Part shown: positions 43,298-55,500 of the stretch, one piece after another
Layout: every line of letters begins with the position of its first letter
Numbering within the stretch: the stretch's first letter is position 1
Source: Plasmopara viticola
Taxonomy: Eukaryota; Oomycota; Peronosporomycetes; Peronosporales; Peronosporaceae
Length of the DNA: 64,000 bases
Assembly (NCBI GenBank): GCA_001695595.3
Contig: MBPM02000080.1
Span: 186,001-250,000, forward strand
Reading direction: 5' to 3'
Translations under genes and position numbers: made by a program
The notes under the pieces: model-generated
Databases searched by the model: none
Told to the model about the DNA's origin: nothing
The model's input: only the letters and a program-made list of their open reading frames with translations

Positions 43298-43480
43298 CTT
43301 CATACGCGCCTGGCGCTGGATGTCTGGTGTTCGTGTGTCAATGCACGCTATGCTACAGCCTGGCTCCAAGTGCAAATTAGTTTGCAGCTCGTAAATTATC
43401 GTCTCAAACATTTCAAGACATGATACTTAGAGAAGGGGACGCGAGCGCGAAAGGAACTGTCTGAATGCTAAAGAAAGTCG
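43298..43480 (+). pseudogene. decayed fifth module of the 41927 effector gene
   Basis: Aligns with 52050-52260 of the intact paralogue: CTGGCGCTGGATGTCTGG, CAATGCACGCTATGCTACAGC and GGACGCGAGCGCGAAAGGAA correspond to its final coding segments, out of frame and with gaps. Confidence 0.75.
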
Positions 43481-43539
43481 GAAGTAGATTAAGGTTGTAA
43501 CCTACGCACGTCGGTAGCAGTCGTGCCAATTAAAATTAA

Positions 43540-43800
43540 TTAATACAAATGTCGATAATGCAAGTATAGTAATACAGAGATGTGAAGAGTGATATTCAAG
43601 TGATAGCGTAGTGAGCATGCCAGCGGAGAGTGACAAGGTATGCAGCAGTGCCTTTCTATGGCCACCAAAACTGCGTAGTTACGTGGGCAGGGAAAGCAGT
43701 ACGTGCTAATAACAGACATCATTGCATGCATTTTAGTACGGCTCTGACCCGCAGCAATTTTTTTTCTAAAAAGCTGAGAGCAAGATGAAATGTTGCTGTA
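43540..43800. repeat. 3' flank block shared by family 2 effector loci, copy 1
   Basis: Matches 52530-52780 directly (GTATGCAGCAGTGCCT, GACATCATTGCATG, TGAGAGCAAG) and 41002-41130 inverted. In both direct copies it begins about 230-240 bp after an effector stop codon. Confidence 0.75.
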
Positions 43801-43879
43801 GTGTGCCCCCAAACTCCCAATATTAATAATATCGAGCGCACTGACAGCACTCTCAAGACGTCACACGGTAAATGTTAGG

Positions 43880-46800
43880 TGTATCGACATCATTCTTGGG
43901 AAAGTAGATGGTATACCCCGGCCCTTGGTAATATTTTTCAGGAGTGTAAATGATGCGATGAAGCAATGTTTCATCTTGTTTATATGCCAATCTTACCCTT
44001 TCATGTGGTCAGATTGGTCGGGATCAAGAGTTTTGATTATCTATAGCATGTAAATCCGAAATATCCGTTTGCATTCCTTGAGCGGATACAATTGCAGACT
44101 TTGCCCCCAAAAATATGTTTGGCCGACTATCGGCAGAGTCGGATAAGAAAACTTCATGCCTGAAGCTCTCCCCAAGCAAGGGCTGGCAAACTTACTAGAA
44201 TAAATTACAGCCCATGTGTTCCTGAGCGATGCAAACTCAACTATAGATAGCTTCTCAGCCCACATATGCGGTAATCAAACGTACATCCTGTGCAGTGAGC
44301 CTTCGAGCACGGTTGACACTTTTCGCCTGACCGCCTGCCTGTTGAATATATTTTTTGAAGGGGTGCAGCAGCAATTGCGTAGAAGTATCGGTAGACCGCG
44401 AGTCCGCATCTGTCCAAAAATAAACATACAAATACTCGCTGTATTTTCTAGAACGAAATAGGTGCCAGCTGCACTATCCCGCTAAGGCGGCATGATGTTC
44501 GTGTTGCCATTGATTTCGTCAAGCCAAAGATCAAGTCGAGTCTCATGGACTTCGAACAGCCCACCGGTATTGGCAGGCCGTGTAATCGAGTCGGCGCGTA
44601 AAGCGCGAATGCGACCTTCCAGCTGGTGTCACAGATCCTCACATACTCGTTCATTAATGTGTACATGTAACGCTACCGGTGTATTGCTAAGACCAAGCGA
44701 AAAGACTTTTCTCGACCAAAATGACCGCTAATTGGAGCAACATATGCCGCCAAATGTATATCGCACTGCAGGTACGTACAACGACTCGAGATGGACCGGG
44801 TGATTTAGCCTATTGTAAAGCAAATCCTCTGTTGACTGATAGCGACTCATTTTTTGTCGCTGTCGAGGTCGTAATTACTAGACTTTAGTACTTTCGCCCA
44901 TAGTATTAAAAGCAGTATCAAAAACTTTTAGTTGGCATTCGTTCTATACACCTTGCAAATTTGTTTGTCCATAGAGCTATAAATGCTGCTAATGTGGACC
45001 AACTAATAATCTGGCCTACGTACAAGCCTGTCGACAAGCACACGAAATGTTTCAGACTTGCACATTGTGCGACAGCAGAAAATTACAGCCATTTTGTCTC
45101 TTTTAGAAACAAGACTCGCGTTTCTTTACCGCTGTACCCAGGAATGCTCGGCTTAAATAAACTACAAAAGGCTTAGACCTAAAGTATGCCCTTCGAACTT
45201 TACTAGAATTTAGTTCATAAACGAGTAAGCTCCACTCGGTAGCCTAAGTTGCCTAGACTAAATTATAAGCGCTTGCTTACGGCCGTCCTTTTTGTTTTGT
45301 AGTGACGCGCCACCGATGGTATTGCCAGAAGCGTGGACGCTGAACGGCTTTGTAAGATATAGCAAAGCCAAAACTAGTGCTTTCTTCGCTACCAACACCG
45401 CCCACTGATTTTCTATAATAGATCCAAAATCGAGTCTGCGGGACCCGTATACTCAATAGTGTATTGTGCAAGCAGTAAGGAAGGCCGAGGCACTACTTCT
45501 GTTTCTTAAGAATACAGCGCTGACTAAACCAAAACGGTTTTTCTTTCATGAGCCCCATGGCTGGCTACAACGCAGCCGAAAATTTGTATCCTCACTGCCG
45601 CACGGACAAATAGTCGATGTTGGTGCAAAGTTAGTTGGTCCTATTGACTGCAAATACTTGCCTTGTATAGTCTTAACGAGCTTACAGAGCCGACGGGTTC
45701 TTTAAGAACGAATAGATCGTCTTCGAGCAAAAGGCTGTAATGCAGCTGTATTAAATGTCGACGGGGCATTTATTAGTATTGTGGCACTAAAATATACTGT
45801 TAGGCGTACTCATACCGTAAGCTCCATGCTATAAGAAAGCGCGTCTCTTTTTTTGGTATAGGCATGTATCCGGTATTGTTGCGCTGATCAGCTTTTGATA
45901 AGCTAAAACCAGTCACCGTTTCCGTTTCGCCAAGGTAAATCGAATGGTGGTGACAATATTCTTTGGCTCTTGCACCACACCATTCCTTACCTTTTTGACA
46001 ACAAAAGCATCAACCTGGGAGTTGCATGGCTCTATCGTCATCTCCATGAGATATCGGCCTGTGAGCGTACATGGTAAGTGCATCCCGACAACACATTTGT
46101 GCATCAGAGTGGCTTGTCCGTGCAGCTTGCATGATCGCAATTCCAATGTAATGAGAGATATGAGTATCTCGTAGCTTTTTAAACAAACGGACATGCGAGT
46201 TCTGCAAATGCAGCCGATTTTCGCGCCAATTAAAGCCAGCGATCGATATGAGCAGCTCAAATTGTGCATCCGACAGATCTCGTTTTGTTTATGATATATC
46301 CGCTCTTATGTTGTCGTCGTGCTCGTATCCATCTACATTTTCACCCTCATATTGGGTTTATTGTATTAGAAATGTCTCGCGTCTCAATATTAAAAATTAA
46401 AATATGGTAAATAAGAAGCTGAAAGGAGCAATTATTTGATCGACCTTGAGGTCAAATTTTACTACAATTCGATAAAAAATTTACACTCAAAAGCTATAAT
46501 TTTGGCTGTACATTGTGCTCAAGATACCCAAAAGATAGTATTTTTGCCGTATTTTGGAGTAATGTAGAATAATGAGAAAAGGAGATGTCGAACTAGATGC
46601 ACATTTAACCGCAGTTGCCTGGCTGATTATAAACAGGCAAGACTTACTTAAAATTCCTTGGGCGCTGATCGTAACACCTAAAACCTTCCTCCAACTTCGC
46701 GTCATCCTCCACCGGTAAAAGTGACGTGCGTGTAAACCCGGTTGCCATTATCAGAATCAAGTAGTGCGACCTTTCGTCCACATAAATGTTCACTGCCATT

Positions 46801-49260
46801 CCCCTCTCGGCCATTTCTTGAAAGTTATTAGAAAATTTACTCAATTTTTGAATCCGCGCCACCTTAAGCAATTAGCTGCTACACCTAATGCATTTACATC
46901 TTTGTCGTTTACTCCATCATCACCAGCTAAAGTCGGTAGAAGGAAATGTCGTAAAGAACCTGAGATTGCTCTTATGGCAATGGCTATTGCCTGATGACAC
47001 AGTGCTTCGTGCCTAGCACGAGGATAATCGCGTGTCTCACTTTTCTATTAAGTGGAAAGTTGATGTTGAGTATCTGGACCTCACATATGAGCAGATAGTA
47101 TACCGAATTCTTGGAACTTTTGATGATGTATACGCTAAGCCGCATTTTTTTGCCTATAAGGTCAATCCAGTACACCTTCAAAGGGTGCAGTTATATCCAC
47201 AAGAGAGGTTCCGATCCTCAGAAATTCTTTCTCTGATATATTTTCCGGTGTTTTAATTTGGCCAAAAGCTCAGTAGCTTTGCGTCCTTCGAAGCTCGGTA
47301 GCTTCGAAATCCCAGATAGTGCCTTACATTGGAGCACACCTGCCGTGACACAACCACGTCATTCATTCCTGGCTTCATAGTCTCTTCGTCATATACGAGT
47401 TTGTTCATAATTTCCAAAAACGATCTCAAATCGCATCTCCACTTTATTTTTGTGGAGCTATGCTTCATGCTTTTCGTGATACATCTTTACCCGCCTGGGG
47501 GTCTGTGTTTCATGTATTAACCTTCGGAGCTATACCATTTGCATTTAGAGCAATATTGTAAACGTCTTTAGTAGACACTGCTACGCGTACGACTTGGCTA
47601 TCTGCTAATTACGGCTTCAAGATGCCGTCACGTCTACTCTCGGAAAATCATCAGCAGCTATGATATTTTCCATATACACTATGGACGTGTACTTTGACCA
47701 CGCAAAGGACACGTGCTTTGTTTGGTCAAAGTACACAAGCACCAAGTACACTGGGGCTTGGACCAAGCATTTATGCAAATGACGCGTACGCAAAACAATA
47801 GCATACATGTCACCCACCGAACCTCGGTGCATGACATTGGACGGCTGTGGCATGTAGAGGGCTCGTAACTATCCATGGTTTGCGCAGGACCAAATCTTAG
47901 TTGTCCATGTCGAAGATGAAAAAGAACTTCGTACTGTCGGTGTCATCAAATCTGACAACCAGGTCCGTATAACTCGAGAATGTCTAGACCCTTCGACTAC
48001 TTAGTCGAACCGAAACTTACTTGAACCAATGACCAAAGTTTTTATTAAGATGCTAAGTTTTGCAATCTACCAAGTCTCGCAATATTTTTCTTGCCTCGTA
48101 CGCATGCGGACACATCCAATAGTCCCCCGCTGCTTAATCTTCTCCAAGAGCTGCCAAACTCTAATGAGCTCATATCTTTGTTGTGTACATCAACCTTACG
48201 CACAACATGAAAACTGACTACTCACTCAGCATGGTACCTTTCACCTTCTGATGGCCAGCCTTAAAGCCCTTAAATGAGCCAAAGATTCACTTTGTTGGGC
48301 CGCATTGGGACAAGTAAAGTAATAAATGTCTTGCTTACAGTAGCCAAAGTGGCAGTTATTGCCTTTTTCAGGAACACTCAAGTCATTTGAAACTGGATCG
48401 ATCACCTCACTGGACTTCGCAGGAAGAAGAGCTGTCTATATACAGTATTCCTAGAACCAAGTCTGTCCTTTTTTAAAAAAAAAACGATCTTTTATCATTA
48501 CTCTCTACTCTCTAGGGAACTGAGTGCGTTGCGAGTCCATCTTAATGCTGTTTATGAGTATACGACCTTAGTTGGTGAACAAAGTGGCGCCTCAGTAATG
48601 AAGAGCGTCAATTTTTTAAGGCTATGAATAAATGCAGAAGCTTTTGCCTGAATGTTGGGAAAGCATAGAGCTAGCCAAATGGACCGTTGCCTCAAACTGT
48701 ATTTTCGTGTGATCATAGGGCACAAATCTCTTCAGTAAGGTGTTTTTACGGGTAAGTACCCGGTCTTCAAGGTAAATAAGTGCGAACGCCACGTACACCG
48801 CATAGTTCGGTTGACCCTTCATCAATCGTTTTATAGGTCATGGTGTATCCAATTTTTTGTATGTAATCGTCGTTAGCATTTTCTTTAACAAATAGTGAAC
48901 AAATCGATCAATGTTTACTCGTCCTCCTTTTACAATGAAAAAATGTATGCCTCACTGGCTTGAACCTCACAGCAAGTAGCTCCCGGATTCGTGCTGCTAA
49001 ACATAAAATTTTGTTTTCAGAGTTCGAAGGCTGTTGCGCGTTTCAGCTTCTTGGCGGTAGACAGGGCTGCAAGTGCATTCGCGTTTGTAAGTATACAGAA
49101 GCCGTTAAGCCTTCTGGACAGCGCAAACAAACTTCACGTTCGACAATTGCGAGTAGGCTTTGATTCGTCTTGGGAACCTTTGTGAAGGCTGAGGTGGACA
49201 ATTTACACGCGTAGGCGTAGTATTTATTACAGAGTGCAACCAACCTTTGCACAGAGAAGG
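43880..49260 (-). mobile_element. Ty3/gypsy LTR-retrotransposon relic B (minus strand)
   Basis: Minus-strand integrase pieces are at 44440-44680: the zinc-domain region EYVRICDTSWKV, then LHGLPIPVGCSKSMRLDLIF, then a frameshifted NGNT stretch. The gag zinc-knuckle region lies at about 48310-48365 (YCKQDIYYFTC, damaged), and a gag-side segment at 49020-49090 matches 60715-60780 and 6480-6550. The order fits a minus-strand gag-pol. Blocks in between (45530-45630, 47890-47940, 48700-48800) are collinear with relic C. Everything is frameshifted. At about 45913-46300 the minus strand shows two overlapping coding-like frames (for example LISIAGFNWRENRLHLQNSH) that I cannot assign. Confidence 0.75.
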
Positions 49261-49990
49261 CGTACGTATGGTTGTTTGATAAATAATTGTTCCCTACGGT
49301 TTTAGTAAGTGCAATCCTTGGTTCAAGTTGATACTTTATTTATGTCTTTGATCTTCAATATACCCCAATAAGTGACTAAAATCGCTACCGCAGGTACTTT
49401 ACCCTTCTCGCATGTTATAATTACGGCTCTTTTTCGAATGGGAAGGTTTAAGCATAAAAACCTGGTTTCAAGCTTTCTGTTATGGAAAGAGAAGTCTATA
49501 GTATACTCGTGATTTTGATCAAGAGGAGTCGTTCACTGGCCGTGATCTAGAATGCCGTTCCTATCAGACTTTTTCAGTAGCAGCCGCGTCAATATGTACC
49601 AAGGAGCAGCGAAGTAACTTTACTAATGTCGCTGTAAGTGCTGCAATCATTAGCGACAGAATGTCGGGCTAACCGTTGTCTCTGCGTCGATTATACGCTC
49701 GTAATTGTCAATGGACTGCCTAGTTAGTACTACAACACAGTGGCTACACATCATGTCAGGGAAATGATTACTTTGTCGCTGCTGTCGTGCAAAAATACGT
49801 AGAGTAAAAGCCGTACTTTATAGACGTTTTCAATGGATTACAACAGGTTACGAATCTGTACACAGCAAAGTTCAGATTGGTCGACTAAATCGCTCAACAA
49901 GACTAGAGTATTGAATAATTAGACAGCAGCCGCGCCGCGTCGGCGCCATCGCTGGTTCCTTCGATCGGAACATGTAAATAATGGGGTTTC

Positions 49991-50210
49991 AAATGCACAA
50001 TGCCCGGCTCACTGAAAAGCTCGACACTTGGTTTGCTCCTTGGCGGCATCCGCAACTTCTGCCTTTATCTCTCGAAATGCAAATCCTCAGTTGGCAAGCT
50101 ATGTATCCCCTGCTCTCGCCGCCACCATCATCATTGTAATCTTTGGGCTCGTCAGCAGCGTAAATTTCGACAGCAACGCAGATATTTGAGCTTAAATACT
50201 AAAACTCAGT
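49991..50210 (+). repeat. upstream block shared by effector family 2 genes, copy 2
   Basis: AAATGCACAATGCCCGGCTC start, then CCCTGCTCTCGCCGCCA, ATCATTGTAATCTT and GTCAGCA, all also present in order at 62028-62250. It lies about 0.5 kb upstream of the effector at 50675. Confidence 0.7.
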
Positions 50211-50644
50211 AAAATTGGAGGAGATGACTGACGAGTGATCTTAAATTCTGAGTTCTGATCCTGGGTTGCAATTGCGGTACACAAAAAGACGTTGATGCCT
50301 GACGTTTTAATACTTAAAAAAGTATTTGATTTGGCTTGCATCTAAATTTGTGTGCACCTCAGATTTGCAAATTAAAACCGCCTTTATCGCTCTCAGCACA
50401 AGTCGCTCCGCATATACCATCTGATCTGTCAGCAACGAAAAGGACGCACTTATTCTTTATTGTACGTAGACTTGTATCATGGTTGAAATTGTGACGTCTT
50501 TATCATAGTGTTTACTCCTGCTTGGGCTGTTTTAGAAAGCTTGCAATAGAGGTATCGTGAGACCAGTGGCAATGATTTGAACCTTGCTATTAGCATATGA
50601 TCATAACATGTCCATTGCCTGGGCAGTGATCGAAAGACGCAACT

Positions 50645-50660
50645 TGTCATTGCTCAATCT
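50645..50660 (+). promoter_or_regulatory. oomycete initiator-like box, family 2 second gene
   Basis: TGTCATTGCTCAATCT, 14 nt before the ATG at 50675; 11-12 of 16 positions fit the initiator consensus. Confidence 0.65.
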
Positions 50661-50674
50661 GTCTCATCCAAGCA

Positions 50675-52300
50675 ATGCTCAAGCCCCGATTGCTGCGCCA
50701 CTTCATCTTGCTATCTTGTTTCACCCTGGTGGCAAGTACCAAAACCACGATAGCGGCGCCGGCCGTAGATACCCAAGCCCACAGTCACATGAGGAGCTCG
50801 TTAGCAGAGAATCCTCGCACGCACCGCTTTGAAGAAAGGTTTCCAGATGCTACTTCCGCAGAGATTGGATCGATGGTCGAGAAATTGGTGCCAAGTTTGC
50901 GTTCAAGGACACCTTATGACTTAGAAAAGGTGGTCGACGACCTGTTTACGGAATTGCATGTCAAATCTGTAAAGACAAAGTTCTTTGCAAGTAAGCAGTA
51001 TCGCATGTGGGCTGGACGTGTCCTTGTTGACAATGAATACCGTGCTGGGACTGATGAGGCCTTGTATAACGAGCTTAAAAAACACTTTTCCGAGTCTGAG
51101 GTGGCCACATTTATTCTTGATGGTCTGGCGTCCCTAAAGACAAGTGCCACCGCCAGGGCGTATTACAAAATTCAGATGAAAGATTGGGTGGCGCACAAGG
51201 ATGCGCGTGGTGTCTTTCATGCCTTGAAACTTGATAGTGGCAAGGGCAGCGTATTCAAGAACCCGCTCTTGGAGACATATGTTGCGTTTGCTCGTCAGCT
51301 TCCACACGATGATGTTTTAGACGAGCAGCCAATATACGATGAAGTGTTTTGGATGCTCAAGCAAAACTTTGGGGTTGGTCGCGTGGCGGAAATGCTTGGA
51401 GCTCCAAACGTCGATCTTCGCGAAGGAAGCGTTGGCGGGAGGGTGATGAACGCACTATTCCGAGACGTAGACTTGCAAGAGCCAAATGGCTCACTCGATT
51501 ACGTAAAGGAGGTTTTCAGCAAATACGCCGTTGTGGATTCTCCAGCTATCAGCATCTGGCTTTCTTACGCGAAATGGGCATTAGCGAAACCCGATTACGA
51601 GGTATTGGTGCGAGATTTGGTGGAAAACTTGTGGAACCAGCGTGGAGGTAAGGACAAGGTTTTTGCTACCGTCATTGCGGCAGCGCAAAAAGACGAGAGC
51701 ACGCGTGACTTGGCGACAAACGCATTGGCAAGGCTGTGTGGTGAGTGGAAGAAGGAGGGTAAGACGACAAGCGATGTGCTTAGCATTCTGGAGCTCAAAC
51801 CGGCCGATATGAAAGCTGAGGACATTGTCGAGAGTCCACTGTTAGAAACGTGGTTTGCGTTTGAATCGCAAAGTCATGCTGACGATGCTGATTTACTAGC
51901 GGCACTGCAAAGTGAATTGACTGAGGAACAACTCGCGAGCATGCTTGTCATCAAGACAAGCGACCCAGACATGTCAGCTCGTCTTGGCAACGTGCGAGAG
52001 ACACTTTTTGCAAAATGGCAAGCGAGGGCTCTTGACGAAGACGGAGCGTTTAAACGTCTTCAACTGGATAAAGCGGGCGACAAACTTTTTGCGCACCCGG
52101 CGTTGAATGTCTGGTTCTTGTACGTCTATGCACGCTACAGCCCGGATCCGGGTGCACTCATTGTGCAGGTCGTGAAAAACAACTATCAGGATTCCCAAGC
52201 GCTTTCAGACATGGTGATTCAAGAATTGAAAAGAAAAGAAGACTCGAGCGCGAAGAGCATTGCTATATTGCTGAAAAAAGACGGACTGGACTATTCTTGA
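50675..52300 (+). CDS. secreted RXLR-EER-like effector with five WY-type modules (family 2)
   Basis: 541 residues, single exon; the longest member of the family. Signal peptide MLKPRLLRHFILLSCFTLVA (cleavage near 22-30). The leader reads RSSLAE at 40-45, a one-residue variant of the RSLS of its paralogues, followed by RFEER at 51-55. Five helical modules follow with key aromatics at W112, Y202, W295, W393 and W480, spaced 87-98 residues. Linkers contain LKL and LELK leucines typical of LWY arrays, and the segment PALNVWFLYVYARY lies in the last module. No enzyme motif is seen. Such arrays act as adaptor-like scaffolds in host cells in known oomycete cases; the partner here is unknown. An initiator-like box lies 14 nt upstream. 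Confidence 0.92.
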   Translation: MLKPRLLRHFILLSCFTLVASTKTTIAAPAVDTQAHSHMRSSLAENPRTHRFEERFPDATSAEIGSMVEKLVPSLRSRTPYDLEKVVDDLFTELHVKSVKTKFFASKQYRMWAGRVLVDNEYRAGTDEALYNELKKHFSESEVATFILDGLASLKTSATARAYYKIQMKDWVAHKDARGVFHALKLDSGKGSVFKNPLLETYVAFARQLPHDDVLDEQPIYDEVFWMLKQNFGVGRVAEMLGAPNVDLREGSVGGRVMNALFRDVDLQEPNGSLDYVKEVFSKYAVVDSPAISIWLSYAKWALAKPDYEVLVRDLVENLWNQRGGKDKVFATVIAAAQKDESTRDLATNALARLCGEWKKEGKTTSDVLSILELKPADMKAEDIVESPLLETWFAFESQSHADDADLLAALQSELTEEQLASMLVIKTSDPDMSARLGNVRETLFAKWQARALDEDGAFKRLQLDKAGDKLFAHPALNVWFLYVYARYSPDPGALIVQVVKNNYQDSQALSDMVIQELKRKEDSSAKSIAILLKKDGLDYS

Positions 52301-52529
52301 TGACCTACGTTTGTCGCGAGCTAGGACGACACACACGAGGAAAAATGAGTCGTGTGATTTCTTTATGCGGGGTATGAATTCATATAAGTCAAAAGTTTGC
52401 CTTTGTGTTTATGACTGAGTGATGGTCAGAGCGGTGTGCTCCACACGATTGTGGTCGCAATTGTTATTCTGATCAAAAGAGCTATAAATGAAAGAAGGCG
52501 TATCGCAGTAGGGTTATTTACAGATGCTA

Positions 52530-55500
52530 GGAGTGATACGTAAGTGATAGAGTAGTGAGCTTAGTGTATGCAGCAGTGCCTGTCTTAGGCCGCCAAAACT
52601 GCTTAACTTGTTGCAATAGTCCGGTGGACAAGAAACGCAGTACGTCCCAATTTCAGACATCATTGCATGTCTTTTAATAAGGTTTTGAAATCCTTCCAAG
52701 CTTACGAGCTGTACTTTTAACAATGATTGTTAGTACAGTTCGTACATTTAAAAGGTGAGAGCAAGGTTGTATGTTGCTGATGGTTGAGTGCCGCTTGAGT
52801 AGAAGGATAGTCAATTCAATGACAAGCGATGAAAATATTAACGACAAGATGAGATTTGTTTCGAGGAGCAGCCCAATTTTGAATTGAAGCGCATTCTCCT
52901 TATCCAGAACTGCACTTTTTTTTATTGTGGTCCAGCAAACAAGTCTGCGATTAAGTCAGCAATGTGATTGAGACGTGCTTAAAGGTTTTCCTCCTTGCCC
53001 TATTGGATCTTTTCTAAAAGCATAAACGAATTGCTGCAGCGACATAGCAAAAACTTCTATTTTCCAAATAATAGTTTGTGTTAGTTTCTATACATATCAA
53101 GAGATAATCACACGGAATAAGTCTGCTTCTGAGCAAGTACACAGAATATGTGACTTGAAGATGACGGACGTGCAAATTATTGCTCATAGCAACGCATACC
53201 TTTACTAAACGTCGCTTGATGTACAACTAATGTCTCCATATTACTGCCGTGCTAGACCAGAAGCAAAGTACGGGCACATGACACCTCACTCTTGCCTGTG
53301 TGTTAAGCCTTGTCGTAATCATTTTCGCTGTTTTTCTGTTCTCGTTTGCGTAATACTTCCCTTTTATAAGCCTGCATAGTGTTGATCGTGCTTCAATCGT
53401 CGATAAGCAATTCTGCAACACTTAATTTTAACTTGAGCTTTAAGATTCTTCTTGATCCGAAATCGATCTTCCGCACACAAACTTGCAGCCACAATTTTTG
53501 ACTTTCATGTATAGATTCTCACACTCATTCACATCTTGCTTTTAGATTTCATCAAAAATCCAATCCATTGTATAACAAATCATGTCACTAATGTTGACGT
53601 ATCCGGACGGTCAACACAATCTACATCATCGAATGCGCTAACCTTCAAAATCTTGTTTGGATCGTGTTGCTTAAAGATAAACCATTTGTCACTCAAATGG
53701 GCTTGTACTTAAACACGAGCGTAAGGCGTTTTAGTCCAGTTGTTATTGTATCTGCTCAAACTTCTTCTGTATTTGCAATGACATGACTCGTACAAGTAAA
53801 CAAGCATTGAATCATTTCAAATAAGTGCAGTCACGTCTCTTTCCTTGCCGATTACGTTGTGTCATTTTCTTTAAGGAAAGACTAATGAACGTTCTGGCAA
53901 GAAAGCTGGGCTCAAACCAGAAATTCATTAGAAAATATTTTGGGGCTTCATCCTTAGTAAATTTAAAAAAATTGTGCTTAGAGAGTTTACTAAACGCTTG
54001 GGTGCCTCAAATCAGTAATGTGCGTTCTTTGACCTTGACAGCTAGATCATCCACAAATGAGGTGTACCAGTGCATATACTACGCGGTGTATTTTACGATA
54101 CAGAATCAAATCGTTCTTGATGTTGCTTTGATACTAATATATAAGCAAGCCTCTCCACGCATACTTCATAAAGTGAGAACCAAGCGATATTCTATCTTTT
54201 CAAATAAGGCCGCTTGTCAGTTAAAAAGTATTAGTTCCTCTGGTCCGAGCAGTTATTGTACAGCAAGCTTTATGAAAGACGGGTTGCACCGTGGGAAAAA
54301 TGTGGTAACCATATATAAGCTTACGTGTTATGGCTTTATTAATCTCGTTTTGTTTGTGAAGGTATATGTAAAACGTCGATGCATCAATGCTCGATCGTGA
54401 CAGCGCGAACATCACCAAGGGCGTTTCTTCGGAACCATTGATCACTTTAATATATAAAAGGCTACGTATGATGTTTGCCGAGCAGGATTTGAAGTAGATA
54501 TGACGGTTAATGACGATAGTTTACGTCTATATGCCCTCTTGAAGAGGTTACCGGTATGATGGAAGGCTACACAAGTCTAAAATCTATCTCTTCAGTAAAT
54601 GCTTTGGATGAGCTTGACGAGATGTCCATAGATAAAGTTAATATGAAGTTCAAACCAGGAAATACTATACTTTCGTCAGCGCTTTTTGGTGTTGCCCCGT
54701 CTATGAGCTAGCTCATACCACATTTGTGGCTCCGTCTGTATCGAACGTGAACCGTGGCGTGTACGCGTAAGATATCATGTGGATAGCTTTAATAAAATTA
54801 TCTGGGAAGCAATTTGATAAAAGACTCAGACGAGTATTCTATGTAAATGAACTCGCTATATCTAGCCCACTAGCTCCAACATATTGTGTATCTTGGAGAA
54901 TTAGCCGATTGGATAGCTGACATCAGCCCTCCCACATTGCGTAAACAAAAAGAATGCTTTTTTTTCAAGTGCGACTAAAGCCCGGGGTATTCGACATCAA
55001 TTCTTTGATCAGATTCAAAGACAACATTTAAGATATTATTGCTAGAAGCTAAAACTCTATCTACAAATGCAGTTTCAGCTGTCTTGAAGACAAAATCGTG
55101 CCCGCGCTCTTTTGAGTCATTAAAGTATGTGGCCAAAATAGGTGTAGCGTACACCTAATTGAATTTGAGTACACTCAATGTTCACTTTTAACTCACTCAA
55201 GCCAGAGTATGACCTGGTCCAGGTAAACGCGAATTTGTTGGCACCGGGTCACTCGCGGACACAGCCATGGGAGGCCAAGCCTAAGTTGGGCCAGAAAATC
55301 GATTTTGGGGACGGCTTGTCAAGCCTTTTCTGGACGAGCATAAGTAGAGAAGTTTTCTCGCGACGAGATGTGACTGGCTCAAAAACCTGCTGGATAAGAC
55401 CTAAAGATCCCGGAGCTGTAGCTCCAAGTGCATGTCTTGGCGAGGACGCTTGACGACGTCGGCGTAACAACTTACCAGTAACTGAGTTGAATCCGCCAGA

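Noticed and set aside
53825..54400. Open frame of 191 codons on the plus strand
   Set aside because: It starts at GTG, has no signal peptide, domain or family likeness, and lies in the decayed right arm of the inverted repeat.
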